DNA of 64,000 nucleotides from Boswellia sacra (Eukaryota > Streptophyta > Magnoliopsida > Sapindales > Burseraceae), in contig SNVD02012892.1 in the NCBI GenBank assembly GCA_013180625.2, positions 558,001 through 622,000 of the forward strand, written 5' to 3'. This document shows, in pieces, positions 24,401 to 35,877 of the stretch. How positions within the stretch are numbered: the stretch's first letter is position 1; the number at the start of each line of letters is the position of its first letter. A program made the position numbers and the translations under genes. Below the pieces are notes generated by a model. That model did no database searches, was not told where the DNA came from, and worked only from the letters and a program-made list of their open reading frames with translations.

Positions 24401-26115
24401 GATTCGGTAAATTTGAAGGCAATATGCTGAACAATAATTATCAGGGATCGATACCAAATAATTTGTTGAAGAACACAATCATAAACTAATGAGCCTTAGT
24501 TAACTTCCATAGCGTGGGTAGGGTAATGTTTTTGTAAATATTATTTCATATCCACCAACCTTTTGAGTTGAATTTACGCTGGAAGTTTAATGGAGGAAAT
24601 TATGAAGCAATTGACGATCGAAAGAGGCAAATTACAGGCTAGACATAGAGAAGCCTCGTTATGCCCAATATATCATTGAAATTCGGTATGATAAGTCACG
24701 AAAAAGGGTTAATTTTACACTATATGTGTTCAAACTTTAAGTCTATAAACCTTTATTATTCTTTATTGTCAACAAAAATTTTATATTTTGAGCCTGATGA
24801 TAAAAACATGAGAGACAAAAAACTTTACTAAACAATATTATAGTTAATAATTAAAATTTCTTTTCATAATATCATGATTTTAGCAAAACTCCCATTTTTA
24901 AAGAAAATAATAATAATAAATTATTGTCTAACATTTTTTTTTTTTTGTGGAATTCATTTAATTCGTGGCTGCTTACGTGAATGATTTTGTGTGGACCTGC
25001 AATACATGTACGTACGAGAAAGAAATTATAATATCTTTATTAGATTTTAAAAGATTCAATTTTCTTAATCAATTACCATTGGCCCACCATCACAGTGTGT
25101 AATGCATGGTAAGACTTCACTGTAATCGAGGACAGGGAAAGAGCAAGTAAAGCAGCAATTAACGTGGTATACTAAATTGGGTCACTTTCCACGCACTTCA
25201 TAAGTCTTCACGTGCTCTCTCAAAATAAAATTAAAAACGAACAACAATTAGTGGATAGATGGTGTTGCGGAAACCCAAAAAAAAAAAATAATAATAAGAG
25301 TTTGAACAAACAAAATTGGATTTTATAAATTTAATAAGATATGATTGAATAATAAAATTAGTGTAAAACTTACTCTTTTATAGTCTACACTCTATAAAAC
25401 CATAATTTGACTCAAAATATTTCAAAATAAGAAATTGTAATACCAATTGAATAGAAATTAAAACACTAAATACAAATTCGTTTTTTATATATTATATTCT
25501 ATCATATAGGGATATGATTGAAAGATATTTTTTTTTTAGGGCTCAATTGATAGGTTGAGATAATGATTTGTTTTGTATATGATTGATGTTTCAAAGATAT
25601 AATTAACAAAAACAGTTTAGTATAAGTGGTTTATTTATTGCTTTAACATGTATTACACGCCAATTTTCATTATTATATTAGTATAATTAAAATCATTGAA
25701 AATTGCATTTGCATCTATTCTATATTTAAAAATAAAATTTATGATTTTTTTAATGTGAGATTGAGAACAGTAAAATTGAGTTAAGACTATATTTAAGAAT
25801 GGAACTTTTATATAGTGTAAACTCAATTTCATTAGACAATAAAAATATTTTTCAAAACTACACATTCTTCGGTCTTAGGTTTAAGAAACAAAATTATCTT
25901 ATGATTTTTTAAAATTTTATACATTAATTTTAGGTCTTAGTAATATAAATCCAGGAGTAAAATAAGACTTTCATAATTTTAAAAATAATGGGAAAGAAAA
26001 TGTAGTTACTTTTAATCGATCACAAGTCTATCCAAGTGTTATGTAATGCAATTTATTTAACATTAATTTCTTTTACTTTTGGGGCTGAGTAGAAACTATT
26101 ATTTCAGTTTGCTCC
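21460..26115. repeat. Segmental duplication, copy 2
   Basis: Collinear with 1-3595 in the same orientation, with many small differences. Extra segments lie at about 24140-24715 and 25736-26055. Within the first extra region, the block at about 24056-24175 (…TTGAATGGCATTTTCT…) recurs at about 26187-26300 just outside the copy, so part of it was duplicated locally. A GATA tetranucleotide run is at 24256-24276. Confidence 0.85.
22398..22552 (+). pseudogene. Duplicate of the exon-like block at 921-1093, broken
   Basis: Same frame and same end (FNHSGMQLNDI then TAA at 22550-22552) as the copy at 921-1093. The splice acceptor AG is changed (TTCCAA instead of TTCCAG), an in-frame TAG replaces a Glu codon near 22456, and a segment present in copy 1 (encoding about HNSCFVH) is missing. 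Confidence 0.4.
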
Positions 26116-29100
26116 CTTCGAAATTAATAAGGTTTAATTTGCAACCTTGGGATGTGACTTAGATATGAGAACCGCGTTGATATCCAGATTTTTTCTTCAA
26201 TTTTGTTATATTGTTGCATATTTTAAGTTTAAACAATTAATAACGTAATCAAAATAATTTCGATGGTTCAATTTGAATGGCATTTTTTGTGTTCTGCTAT
26301 TAAGTTTACAAAAGTGTTTATTGCAAGATATATGATTTATAAAGTATTTGTAGAATTTTTTTCTATGTTTATTAATTTTATTTATGAGACCGAATATAAA
26401 CTACTATTTTCTATTAATATAACACCTAATTAGGGATCAATATAATTTTAAAAAATGCAATTTTACTTTCTTATATGAAAATTTGTAAGATATAAAATAT
26501 TATATCAGGTGTTTGATAAATCATATGTAAAACATTTACAATAAGAGCGAAAACCAATTCATTCTTGGATTTGTTTTAAATGAGAGTGACTTGATACATA
26601 TGCAAGTTGATTCATTTTAAGTAGATGATTTCCCAATATGTAAAAGAAGAAAGAAAATCCTAAGACAAGTCTTTTATTGAAAATTAACAAAATTAAGATG
26701 AAGTTAGAGATGTAAATTTTGATAATATTAGGATTTGTTTCATTTCATTTTCAAAATTTTAAAATAACTTTAATATAAATATATTAGATTAATTATCAAC
26801 TAAAATTTACTACTACTAATGAAAAGAACTTTTTGTTAAGCTTTAATGACAAATTTATAAAAGATTTTTTTCTTAAAAAAATCTACTCAACTTTTTGATG
26901 ATAAATTTTTATTACATTTTTAATTAAACTAAGCATCATTTCTTTTATTTGATCAGTTATATAAAATTGTTCTAAATATTTTAAGAAAAATCCAATAATT
27001 AAATTATTTAATAAGGTATAATTAGTATATTTAGAATAAAGTACGTGAAAATAAATTTTCTTGAATGCAAATAATGTCCTACTTCTAAATTACATTTTAT
27101 TTATCTATAAAATTATATACTCAGAAAAGTTTAAAAACAATGAAATGTAGAAAACTTATGAACAAATATAATAAAATTTCATTTAAATACATTATTAAAC
27201 AATAACAATAATTGTAAAAATAAAACCTTCTTCTTTCATACACTCGTAATAATGCATTGCATTGTCTGGATACTGTCAGTTTTCTTTAGCCTTTCCAGCT
27301 CATTGTTTCTTCTCGTCTCTTATCAAAATTACCTTTTAATGGGACCAATGAGAAGCTGACAGATGTGTGGCTGTGAAAATTCACCATAAAATTTTTACAA
27401 CAGAAATATATAATTTGCTTACAGTTACTGAAGAAAGAAAGTAGGCCATTTTATTTATTTACTTATTTATTTTTACTTTCTACTTTTATTTAGATGTTAT
27501 ATCTTAATCTCAACACATGTCTTGATAATTTTGTTGAACACGTAAACTTCAACATCTATTTCCTTTTTTTTTCTCTGTAAATTCCATCATTATCTTTCTT
27601 TTTGTCGACTATTTTCTAATGTTTTGCCAATTAATAAAATTGTATCTCTTTCTTTATAACTACAATCATTCAAATCCAAAAATCCAATAGAGATAAATAA
27701 TTTTTTTCTATATAAAAAATTGACTTTTACCCTTATAAAGTTATACACTTATGATTGAATGTTGAGTATTATCTATTATCTATTGTTAATCTCTTCCTTC
27801 TCCATTGGATAAGCGTCGGGTGAGCTGACCAAAAAATAACGTTATTGTTGTAAATATCAAAACCCAAATGTTTTTAATAAATATTACTATATATCCCAAA
27901 TTTTAACTTTAATCCTAAGTTTATGCGTCTCAAATAATAGGACTTGATATATAAATATTAAATTAATATGATAAATGATTGTATTGAATGTGATGAATGA
28001 TATAAGTTCTAAAATTATTGTTACATCACTTTGAGATTCTAATTTAACTTAGAATATAATTTAGGAAGTATGGATACAATATTGTTCATGTTTAATATGC
28101 TTAAGCGTCATTTAGATTGCCAAAAAGATATTAACACATTGACCTAATTTTTTATATTCAAAAATTTCTTAAAAATTACAAAATTAAACTTTAACTAATA
28201 TTTCATATATCATACAGACGGCTTACGTTTAATGTTTTTGTATTAAAAATTGAAAGATTTTTTAATACAATACATATGAGAGAGAAAAAGGGCATGTTAT
28301 TATACCTAATAAATTAATATATTTATCAAGTTATTACAAAATAAATGAATTTTCTAGCTTATTTTCAATTATCTAACATTAAATTAATCAGAATGTTATC
28401 ATACTTAATTAAAATTTTAAATCTTTATATTGGATTAATTTTATTGGATAACCTTAATTTTTTCTTTATAGCAAAGAATTCATTTTTTCTCTCTCTATTA
28501 GTAAATGATTTGATGAAAGCTTTATTATAGACAATCTTCAATGACTTTAAAAAAGACAGGAAAAGAAACTGATATATATATGTGTGTGTGTGTGTGTGTG
28601 TTTCTAAACTCATATTTTATTAACAATAAACCAAAATACAAAGATGGTAAAATTAACCTTTTGACATAGACTTTTTAAAATATATTTCTTGTATGATAAC
28701 TCTTGACTTGAATTAATTTTGTCAAATAAAGTATGTAAGTTTTTTAAACATTAAGAACAGGCACATCCTAATTATAAGTAACATAAAAAATTTAAAACAT
28801 GTTATGAGTTAGGGATTATCATTAATTTTTATTAAAATAACTATTTGATTTAGCCTGATTGGAAAAAAAAAATTCAGGAATCAGGATACCCCCTTAGTAA
28901 ACTGAAATACTTAATACAGTAATTACAAAAATTATAGATATTGTTTGGCTATTATTAGTTTCTTCAACTTTCTAGCTCACTGACTTTGTCATCTTTTATT
29001 GATTTTCTTTGTAACCAGATCAATGACGATCTGACAAAAGTGTGATTATTATGAAAACTGGCGACAAGATTTTTATAACAAAAAGGATCAATTTTATATT

Positions 29101-30358
29101 TTGCTATTTTTAATGAATATAATATCGAAATTTCAAATATCAAAAGCTAGTCATAAAATAATCATATTTTCATAGCCACGGTTTTTTGAAAAAAAAATCT
29201 CCAACAAATTTGTATATTATAATTTTAATTAGACATAATCACATTCCAAAATCGTTTTATCAAACACATTACAAAAGCTGGTTTAAATAATAATTAAAAA
29301 ATAAATTATTATTTCTTAAATTTCAATCGCTTTCAAACTGAGGGTTAAAATTGATAGACAAAAAGCTATTGTATGAATCTCCTTCTACAAATCATTTAAT
29401 AATACTGTTGTTAATCATTTCAATAATATCAGATGGGATGTTATGAGATTAGATAAATTCAATATAATGTATTTGATACTATATTAAACTGTGCAAAATT
29501 ATATATCTTGATAATAAGTTAGTTAAATCTTAACCTGGATGATTTCAATAAACAAATAGATAATTAATATAACACATTTAATTAAAATTTTAGTATTTAA
29601 TTATTAATAAAATCTTTAATAATTATTTAAATATATTAAATTTATTTAGTCATTTTCTCTCAATATACAACATACTATTATAATTAAAGAACAAATATTT
29701 TACTATATAATCAATTGCTCTTATTATTTTGAAATATTTCATTTAAAAATGTAAATAATTAAATTTTTTAGCTATATTTATAAAAAATAAATTATTTAAT
29801 GATAATATTTGCTATAACAATTAAAATATGTGTTTTTTATTTTATTCATAAGTAATACAAATTATTTAATTTTATTACGTTTTTGTGATTTATTTAATTA
29901 TTATTTATAAGTTTATTTTATTTAAGTAAAATATCTATCTATTTTGTAGAGAGTTAAGACAAATCTCAAATTTTCTCCTCATGTGCATCCCAATCCAAAG
30001 GGGGACGTGGCATAGTTTTGGAAAATAATACTTCTTCATTGTGCTTTCTAATGCACTCAAATTCAAATCAAACATGTTATAAACATTTTATACAGTTTTA
30101 TATAATGCTAACCAGTCCATCGAACACGCTCTAAAAGTTATACAATTACTATAAAAATATTATAAATCAGCATATTTATTTATTAACTAAGAAAGTTACA
30201 ATAATGATTTAAATATAGGGCTAATCACAGCCACCGTCGCCTAACCTTGATGTTATAAAAATTCATCACATCATTCTATCACTTTTATAGTTAGATGACA
30301 TCACTATTTCATCCAAAACTATTATAATTATTAAAATGTCCTCTGAATAAATTTTAAA
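26116..30358. other. AT-rich intergenic DNA with diverged duplicates, no gene recognised
   Basis: Very AT-rich. 27300-28600 is a diverged relative of about 37560-38720: both carry TTGTCGACTATTTT, then TCAAAACCCAAA, then TTTAATATG...GATTGTCAAAAAGATAT-like blocks in order. A (TA)n(TG)n run is at 28571-28600. I see no coding signal. Confidence 0.6.
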
Positions 30359-30359
30359 A

Positions 30360-30440
30360 AAGTTAGTTAGTGTGATTCAAACCCATTCCTCTAAAAAGTG
30401 GTATAGCTTTCTTACCACCGTACTAGCTACTTAAAATTAT
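30360..30440 (-). repeat. tRNA-like (SINE-type) sequence with pol III boxes
   Basis: On the minus strand, TAGTACGGTGGTAAG resembles an A box and GGGTTTGAATC a B box about 35 bp later. It does not fold as a full tRNA by eye, so a tRNA-derived SINE fragment is more likely than a gene. Confidence 0.3.
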
Positions 30441-30839
30441 TTAACATATTATACTTTATTATTTATTGTAATACTCTTTTAAGGAATCAATTATTGTATT
30501 TAGTTGCTTAAAGAATATGTTAATTTTATTTAATTAAATTTTTTTGAATATATTTAAATATATAAAAAATAATTATTTTATTTTTCAGAATATTCATTTT
30601 TCATATTATCAAGGCATTTCTAATATATAATTAAATTTCAAATAATTGAAAAATACCCAATAAAATATCCACAAATATATTTAAAAATTCACAAAATACA
30701 CAAAAAAATCTAAAAATTATAATTTTTGAATTTTTGATACAATAAAATTACAAAACCGTTAAAAAATGCCAACAAAAATGTACAAAAATTAAACTGATTA
30801 TTTTTGTTTAATTTTTTAATCTAAATTTTTTAATTTATT

Positions 30840-31222
30840 TTCTTTTGATATTTATTTTAATATATTTTTATTTTAATTTACTAATTCTTATTAATAAATT
30901 TATTAATTTATTTTAATAAATTAATAAATTTATAATTAATTTTAATCAATTATAAATTAGATAAGAGGAGCTATAGATTTATTAATTTTTATTTTAATCT
31001 GTTTTAATTTATTAATTCTTATTAATAGATTTATTAATTTATTTTAATAAATTAATTAAAATTTATAATTAAATTTAATCAATTATAAATTAACTAAAAG
31101 GAACTATAGATTTATTAATTTATTTTATTAATTTTTATTTTAATCTATTTTAAATTATTAATTCTTATTAATAAATTAATTAAAATGTATAAATGTATAA
31201 TTAATTTGAATCAATTATATCT
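30840..31222. repeat. AT-rich tandem repeat, three units of about 131-146 bp
   Basis: The landmark TAATTCTTATTAATA occurs at 30882, 31013 and 31159. Each unit also contains a TTAATCAATTATAA-like block; the first two include AGGAGCTATAGATT or AGGAACTATAGATT. G+C is extremely low. Confidence 0.8.
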
Positions 31223-31249
31223 TACTTGTTGTTAACTCTATAAATAAAT

Positions 31250-31320
31250 ATGTTGTAGCATGATGGTGAGCATGTCTTGTAGAAGAGAGGAGGTTTTCGG
31301 TTCGAGCGCGAACAAGTTAA
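31250..31320 (+). repeat. tRNA-like (SINE-type) sequence with pol III boxes
   Basis: TAGCATGATGGTGAGCATG resembles an A box and CGGTTCGAGC a B box some 35 bp downstream. A second, weaker partner (GAGTTCGAACT) lies at about 31428-31438. The cloverleaf is not convincing, so I do not call a tRNA gene. Confidence 0.3.
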
Positions 31321-31322
31321 AA

Positions 31323-31943
31323 TTTAATATATTTTATAGCATAATCAATAGCTTAAACATATTTATTGTTGACTTTAAACAAAAATATCTTGTAGTAAAT
31401 TGAACACTTTATAATATAGGAGGTCTTGAGTTCGAACTGAAATATTGTTAAAGTTATTTAAACTCATATATAATATTAAATGACTATAATGTCCCTTAAT
31501 ACTTAACATAATTATAAGTATTTAGCAGAAAAACTGACAAAAGGGATTTTTTCTATGATAAATTTTAAAAAAGTTAGAGACTTAGAGGTAGATAGTGATT
31601 AAAAGTAATAAATAGTAAATATTGATCAAATTAAATCAAAACGAAAAAGAGTGGATGTATTTGTTTATGAATTGATATTTTTATTTTTAATTAAATTTAA
31701 TAATATATGATTGATTTTAAATTATTTTAAATATTAAAAAAATATTTAATTTAAATTAAATATAAATTATATTAAAAAATATACTACACCAAAAATAAGA
31801 TTTAGACTCAGACTTTTCAATATGTGATGAGAAAGGATTCTCTTCTATTTATTGTTTCTTCCCTTACATCACATCATATTTGTCGTCTCTTAAGAGTTGT
31901 CATTTTCTATCAGGTAAAGTTGCCGAGTAGTGGCAGACAGAGA
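31323..31943. other. AT-rich intergenic DNA, no gene recognised
   Basis: Nothing gene-like seen between the tRNA-like sequence and the MITE. Confidence 0.6.
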
Positions 31944-31952
31944 AAAATAGTT

Positions 31953-33046
31953 AGAAAAATTGAGAAAATAGACAAAATTAGGAACCCTTGTTGAAATTTA
32001 GACACGTTCTCAAAAATTTTTATGCCATAGACACTTTCTTGATAAAAAGACCCAATTACCCTTATTTTTCAATTTTTTTCCAAATGCTCATTTCCGAAAC
32101 CCATCTCCCTCTCTTAGTTCCTTTCATGTCTGTCTGTCTTTACAGTCTCTACAGCAGCTAAACTAAGTGGAAAGCATGTCTGGTGCAAACTAATGTGATT
32201 TTTGTAGGTTAATGTGTGTGAAAGCCATTGAAACGAGTTATGAATCCAGTGTTATTTCTCTATCTTCAGATGACCGAAACCCATCTCCCTCTCTTCAGAT
32301 TTGATTTAATTTTTAGGAAATTTGAATTTGAGATTTGAGCTTCCGAAGGATTTGTGAACTGATTTAAGGATAAATAGAGTCTTATAATGTAATTTTTATA
32401 GGTTAATGCGTGTGAAAACTGATGAAACGAGTTGTGAATCCAGCGTTACATCGCGAAGAAGAAGACACTCGACACTCGAAAACAACCTGTCGAGTCATGT
32501 CGAGTTATGTAATATCGAGTGTCGAGTGTTTTCGAGTGGTGAAATGTCGAGTGTCGAGTGTGTTCGAGTGGTGAAATGTCGAGTTTCGAGTGTTTTCGAG
32601 TGGTGAAATGTCGAGTTTCGAGTGTTTTCGAGGGGTGAAATGTTGAGTTTCGAGTTTGTCGAATGGTGAAATGTCGAGTTTCGAGTGTTTTCGAGTGGTG
32701 AAATGTCGAGTTTCGAGTGTTTTCGAGTGGTGAAATGTCGAGTTTCGAGTATTTTCGAGTGGCGAAATGTCGAGTTTCGAGTTTGTCGAATGGTGAAATG
32801 TCGAGTGTCGAGTTGTGTCGAGTGTCGTCTCCGCGTGATACTTTTAATTTCTTTTTAGTCCCCATAGTTTGTAATTTAACAATTTCATCCCCAAAAAGAG
32901 TGTCGGATGCAAGTAATCACATGCAAATAATTTCAAAGGGTATTTTAGTCTTTTTGTCAAGAAAGTGTCTATGACATGAAAATTTTTTAGAACGTGTCCA
33001 TTTTTCAATGAAACCCCCTAATTTTATCTATTTTCTCAATTTTCTC
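31953..33046. mobile_element. Mutator-like MITE with internal minisatellite, copy 1
   Basis: A 1094-bp element with long terminal inverted repeats of 111 bp: 31953-32063 and 32936-33046. They share ATTGAGAAAATAG near the ends, GACACGTTCT in the middle and CATAGACACTTTCTTGA near the inner part. A perfect 9-bp duplication, AAAATAGTT, flanks it (31944-31952 and 33047-33055), the usual size for Mutator-like elements. It encodes no transposase, so it would have to be moved in trans. The core is a CpG-rich minisatellite (32520-32825). Left of this, an internal segment of about 200 bp is duplicated: AACGAGTTATGAATCCAGTG near 32232 and AACGAGTTGTGAATCCAGCG near 32426. A second copy is at 46730-47380. 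Confidence 0.85.
32460..32825. repeat. 32-bp CpG-rich minisatellite in MITE copy 1
   Basis: About nine tandem units of 31-32 bp with the pattern GTGTTTTCGAGTGGTGAAAT followed by GTCGAGTTTCGA. Shorter variants begin GTTTGTCGAATGG. Each unit has about four CpG in an otherwise AT-rich region. The left edge (about 32465-32478) has CACTCGACACTCG in inverted orientation relative to the array, so the two could pair. The minus strand is open through the array for 139 codons, but this follows from a stop-free repeat and not from selection that I can see. Confidence 0.9.
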
Positions 33047-33055
33047 AAAATAGTT

Positions 33056-35357
33056 TGTAATGTTTTTCCATTTGATAGCTTTTTTCATCGTAATTTAATA
33101 ATGCAAAATCTCCACCTTGACCCAGCCAAGAAGGAACAGGGAGGCACGTGCTACCCCGGCCTCTCCATGCGCCTTTAGCTGAAATTATTTATTTACCCTT
33201 TTTTTGTCAAATATTACCTTAAATAGGGCACTAGCTTCATATTTTGAGATACAACAAAGAAATGATAATATCATTATTTTTAAATACCAAAAATGAAATA
33301 AAGACCATAAATTGTTAAGTATCATATTAATTTTCTACACTGTCTACTAAGATTCTACTATTTTAAGTGTCATGTTTACTAATAAGAGATAGACATTTTC
33401 AAGGATAACTCTAATCTATCATTTGAGACGGTATGTGTTCTTGATCGTGGCCTCTCAACTTTTATATTTATTTGATAAAATAAAGAAAGTTAATGAGAAA
33501 ATAAATAATATCATTGAGATCGAGTATTTATTTATGGTTTGATGTGTTCTTCTTTTCTTACTTTTTATTGGCTGTACGCATGTTTATCCATTCAATGCAA
33601 AGTAGTTTCTCATTTTGCTCCAGATACATAGATATCTGTGAAGTCTGTGAAGAATCAAAGAAGTAAACTATCATATTAATTTGTTTGCTTGTGTTTGAAA
33701 ATTATTTAGATATTAAAATTAGATATTATCAATTACTTGTATCAAATTATTATTAATTAAACATAATCACTTCCAAAATAATGTTATCAAAATTTGTTGG
33801 CAAAAAGTTGAGGTATATAAATCCATAAATACTTTAATAGTAAGTTATCTTGCATGATTTATTTGTTGTGTTCCATCGGCCAAATTGTGACGGGCAGACA
33901 TGTAATTCTTTAGACTTTTAAGATAGCGAAGAAAAAAGAGTTTAAAGGTTCCCCAAACGTTACTCACCTTAGACATTAACTCTGACAACAAAATACTTAT
34001 TTTACCATCTATTTCAATTAAAATTAATTTAATAAATTTAGAAAAAATTAAATAAAGGAAAAGAATGGATTACGATTTATCAAATTAAGTTGTCTTTTTT
34101 CATAAAACTTATCCCAGAATTAAAATGGAATCCTTGCAAACTGCAAACCGATTTTTTTTAGTGATGAAAATAATTGGTTGAAGTCTTAGAAGATTAAGAA
34201 GGTTTTTGAGGAGAGACATGGAGCTGGAGGGAGACTGCGACTACCAAGAAGAAATAATTTATTTATTAACATCAATTTTTTGTAAGTCTCCTCAAGGTCA
34301 ATCCATCACACTTCGGGGCATTAACATTGGACCCCCCAAACTAATTACTATTAGTCAAAAAAGTAAATGGAAACTAACAAAGACCCTCCAAATGTTAGTG
34401 TCCGTTGAGCTATATGATTAACTCTGACCATTAAAACTCCAATTTCGTCTCCAATTTGAATAAAAATTAATTTGATAATATTCTCAAATATTGATAAATT
34501 AATTTTTTAATTTTTAATTTTTCTTAACTTATTCTATCTAATCTTATCCCAATAACATTTTTCGTTAACTCAAAAACCTTTTATATCCAAGCTTATATCT
34601 CCAACACACATCCAAAGACATCAAAAAACATTTTTGGTCAATCCATTTTTTAGGCGATTAAAAAAGTTGTGCAACAATTGTCAAAAGAATATAAAATAAG
34701 ACCTTGACTCTTTGTATACTAGGATTCTATTTAATGGGAAAAGAAATCTGTATTATCGTTTCTCGAGTAATATTTGTATTCTTTTCACCTAATCCTTTTT
34801 GTCTTCTCTCATTATTTCTTCGTTCCAAGTTAGGTATACGTCAAGTAGTGGCAGTTGTTGCGCGGTGGTTTCATTTACTTTCCAAAAAATAAAGAAAAAA
34901 ATAAGTTAAGGTTTTTTTTTTTTTTTCACATCATGAGTCATCAACCACCAACCGTGAGTAAAATCCAAACAACTTGATAAAGAGTATTTAGAAGAACGGT
35001 AAAAAAGTAAGATAAGTACATTATTCAAGATTCACGTATATAAGATCTTATCTAAAATAGTTAAAAGTTATAATAATTATGTCTAAAAGAATTATCATAT
35101 TCCAGATGTATTATTTTAGTAAAAAAAGAAAATAGTGAACAATAATGAATTTGTAATGGTTTCAAATCCGAATCTCAGTGTTATATAAGCACTCTTGTAT
35201 GTAAAAGAAAGACCTTCTTTCTTTTATATTTTTAACTCTTTCAATAAAATCAGTTTTATTCATATCTTGTGTTACTCTAATTTACATTTTCTTTAATCTT
35301 AATTCCAGCATCAATCTTTCTACTTCCATTAAACAAGTAAGTTATTTCTCTTTAACC
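33056..35357. other. Intergenic DNA with blocks shared with 36.4-37.4 kb, no gene recognised
   Basis: Two diverged blocks recur downstream. About 33105-33260 (CTCCACCTTGACCCAGCC...) matches about 37225-37385. About 34680-34910 (AATAAGACCTTGACTCT...GTGGTTTCATTTACTTTCC) matches about 36465-36690. They recur in the same order only partly, so this looks like rearranged copies of the array flank. No coding signal. Confidence 0.55.
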
Positions 35358-35877
35358 GGGCGCACCACAGCACCGAGACAAAACCGTGAGGGTCGGTGGA
35401 TCCAAAGCGGACAACACTGGACTGTGTCCATCCGAGGACAACCGTAAGGTCCTGATGCTGCGGTGCGCTCGGGTAGGGGACCGAATGTGCCTTTTTATGT
35501 CACAGTCTGCAGTCACTACAGTCGGTACACTCTAAGGCATTGTCCGCTTTGGCAGCCCACTGACCCCTCATAGTTTTGTCCTCTGGTACTACCCTGTCTT
35601 GGGGAACGAGGGCTCGAAGCACACCCTCTATTACCCTTAAGAGATTATTCCCAGAAGTGCCTCCCCCCACTCGAACCCAAGACCTCAAAGGTACTTGGGC
35701 GTTCGAAGTGAGTACGATTCGGGTAAAAGAAGGTATCCTATAAGGCCTTGTTCTCCGATGTGGACAAAACCGTGAGGGTCGGTGGGCCCAGAGTGGACAA
35801 TACTAGACTGTGTCCATCTGAGGACAACCGTAAGATCCCGGTGCTGCGGTGCGCCCGGGCAGGGGACCGGATGTGAC
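35358..35877. repeat. GC-rich repeat island with two 113-bp direct repeats
   Basis: Direct repeats 35377-35489 and 35763-35875 both start GACAAAACCGTGAGGGTCGG and end CCGRATGTG; they flank about 273 bp. A short inverted partner, CGGGCGCACCACAGCACCG at about 35357-35376, pairs with the GTGCTGCGGTGCGCCCG end of each repeat. The middle holds CTCGAACCCAAGACCTC, on the minus strand a B-box-like GGTCTTGGGTTCGAG. Base composition differs sharply from the flanks, so this is probably an inserted mobile or tRNA-derived repeat. Ends are not TG...CA and I find no TSD, so I leave the class open. Confidence 0.6.

Noticed and set aside
31250..31320. A functional tRNA gene
   Set aside because: A and B boxes are suggestive, but the acceptor and anticodon arms do not pair by eye.
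32460..32825. CRISPR-like array
   Set aside because: Units abut without unique spacers, vary in length, and lie within a TIR element in plant nuclear DNA; it is a minisatellite.
35377..35875. A TRIM or solo LTR pair
   Set aside because: The direct repeats lack TG...CA ends, and no PBS, PPT or target duplication is visible.
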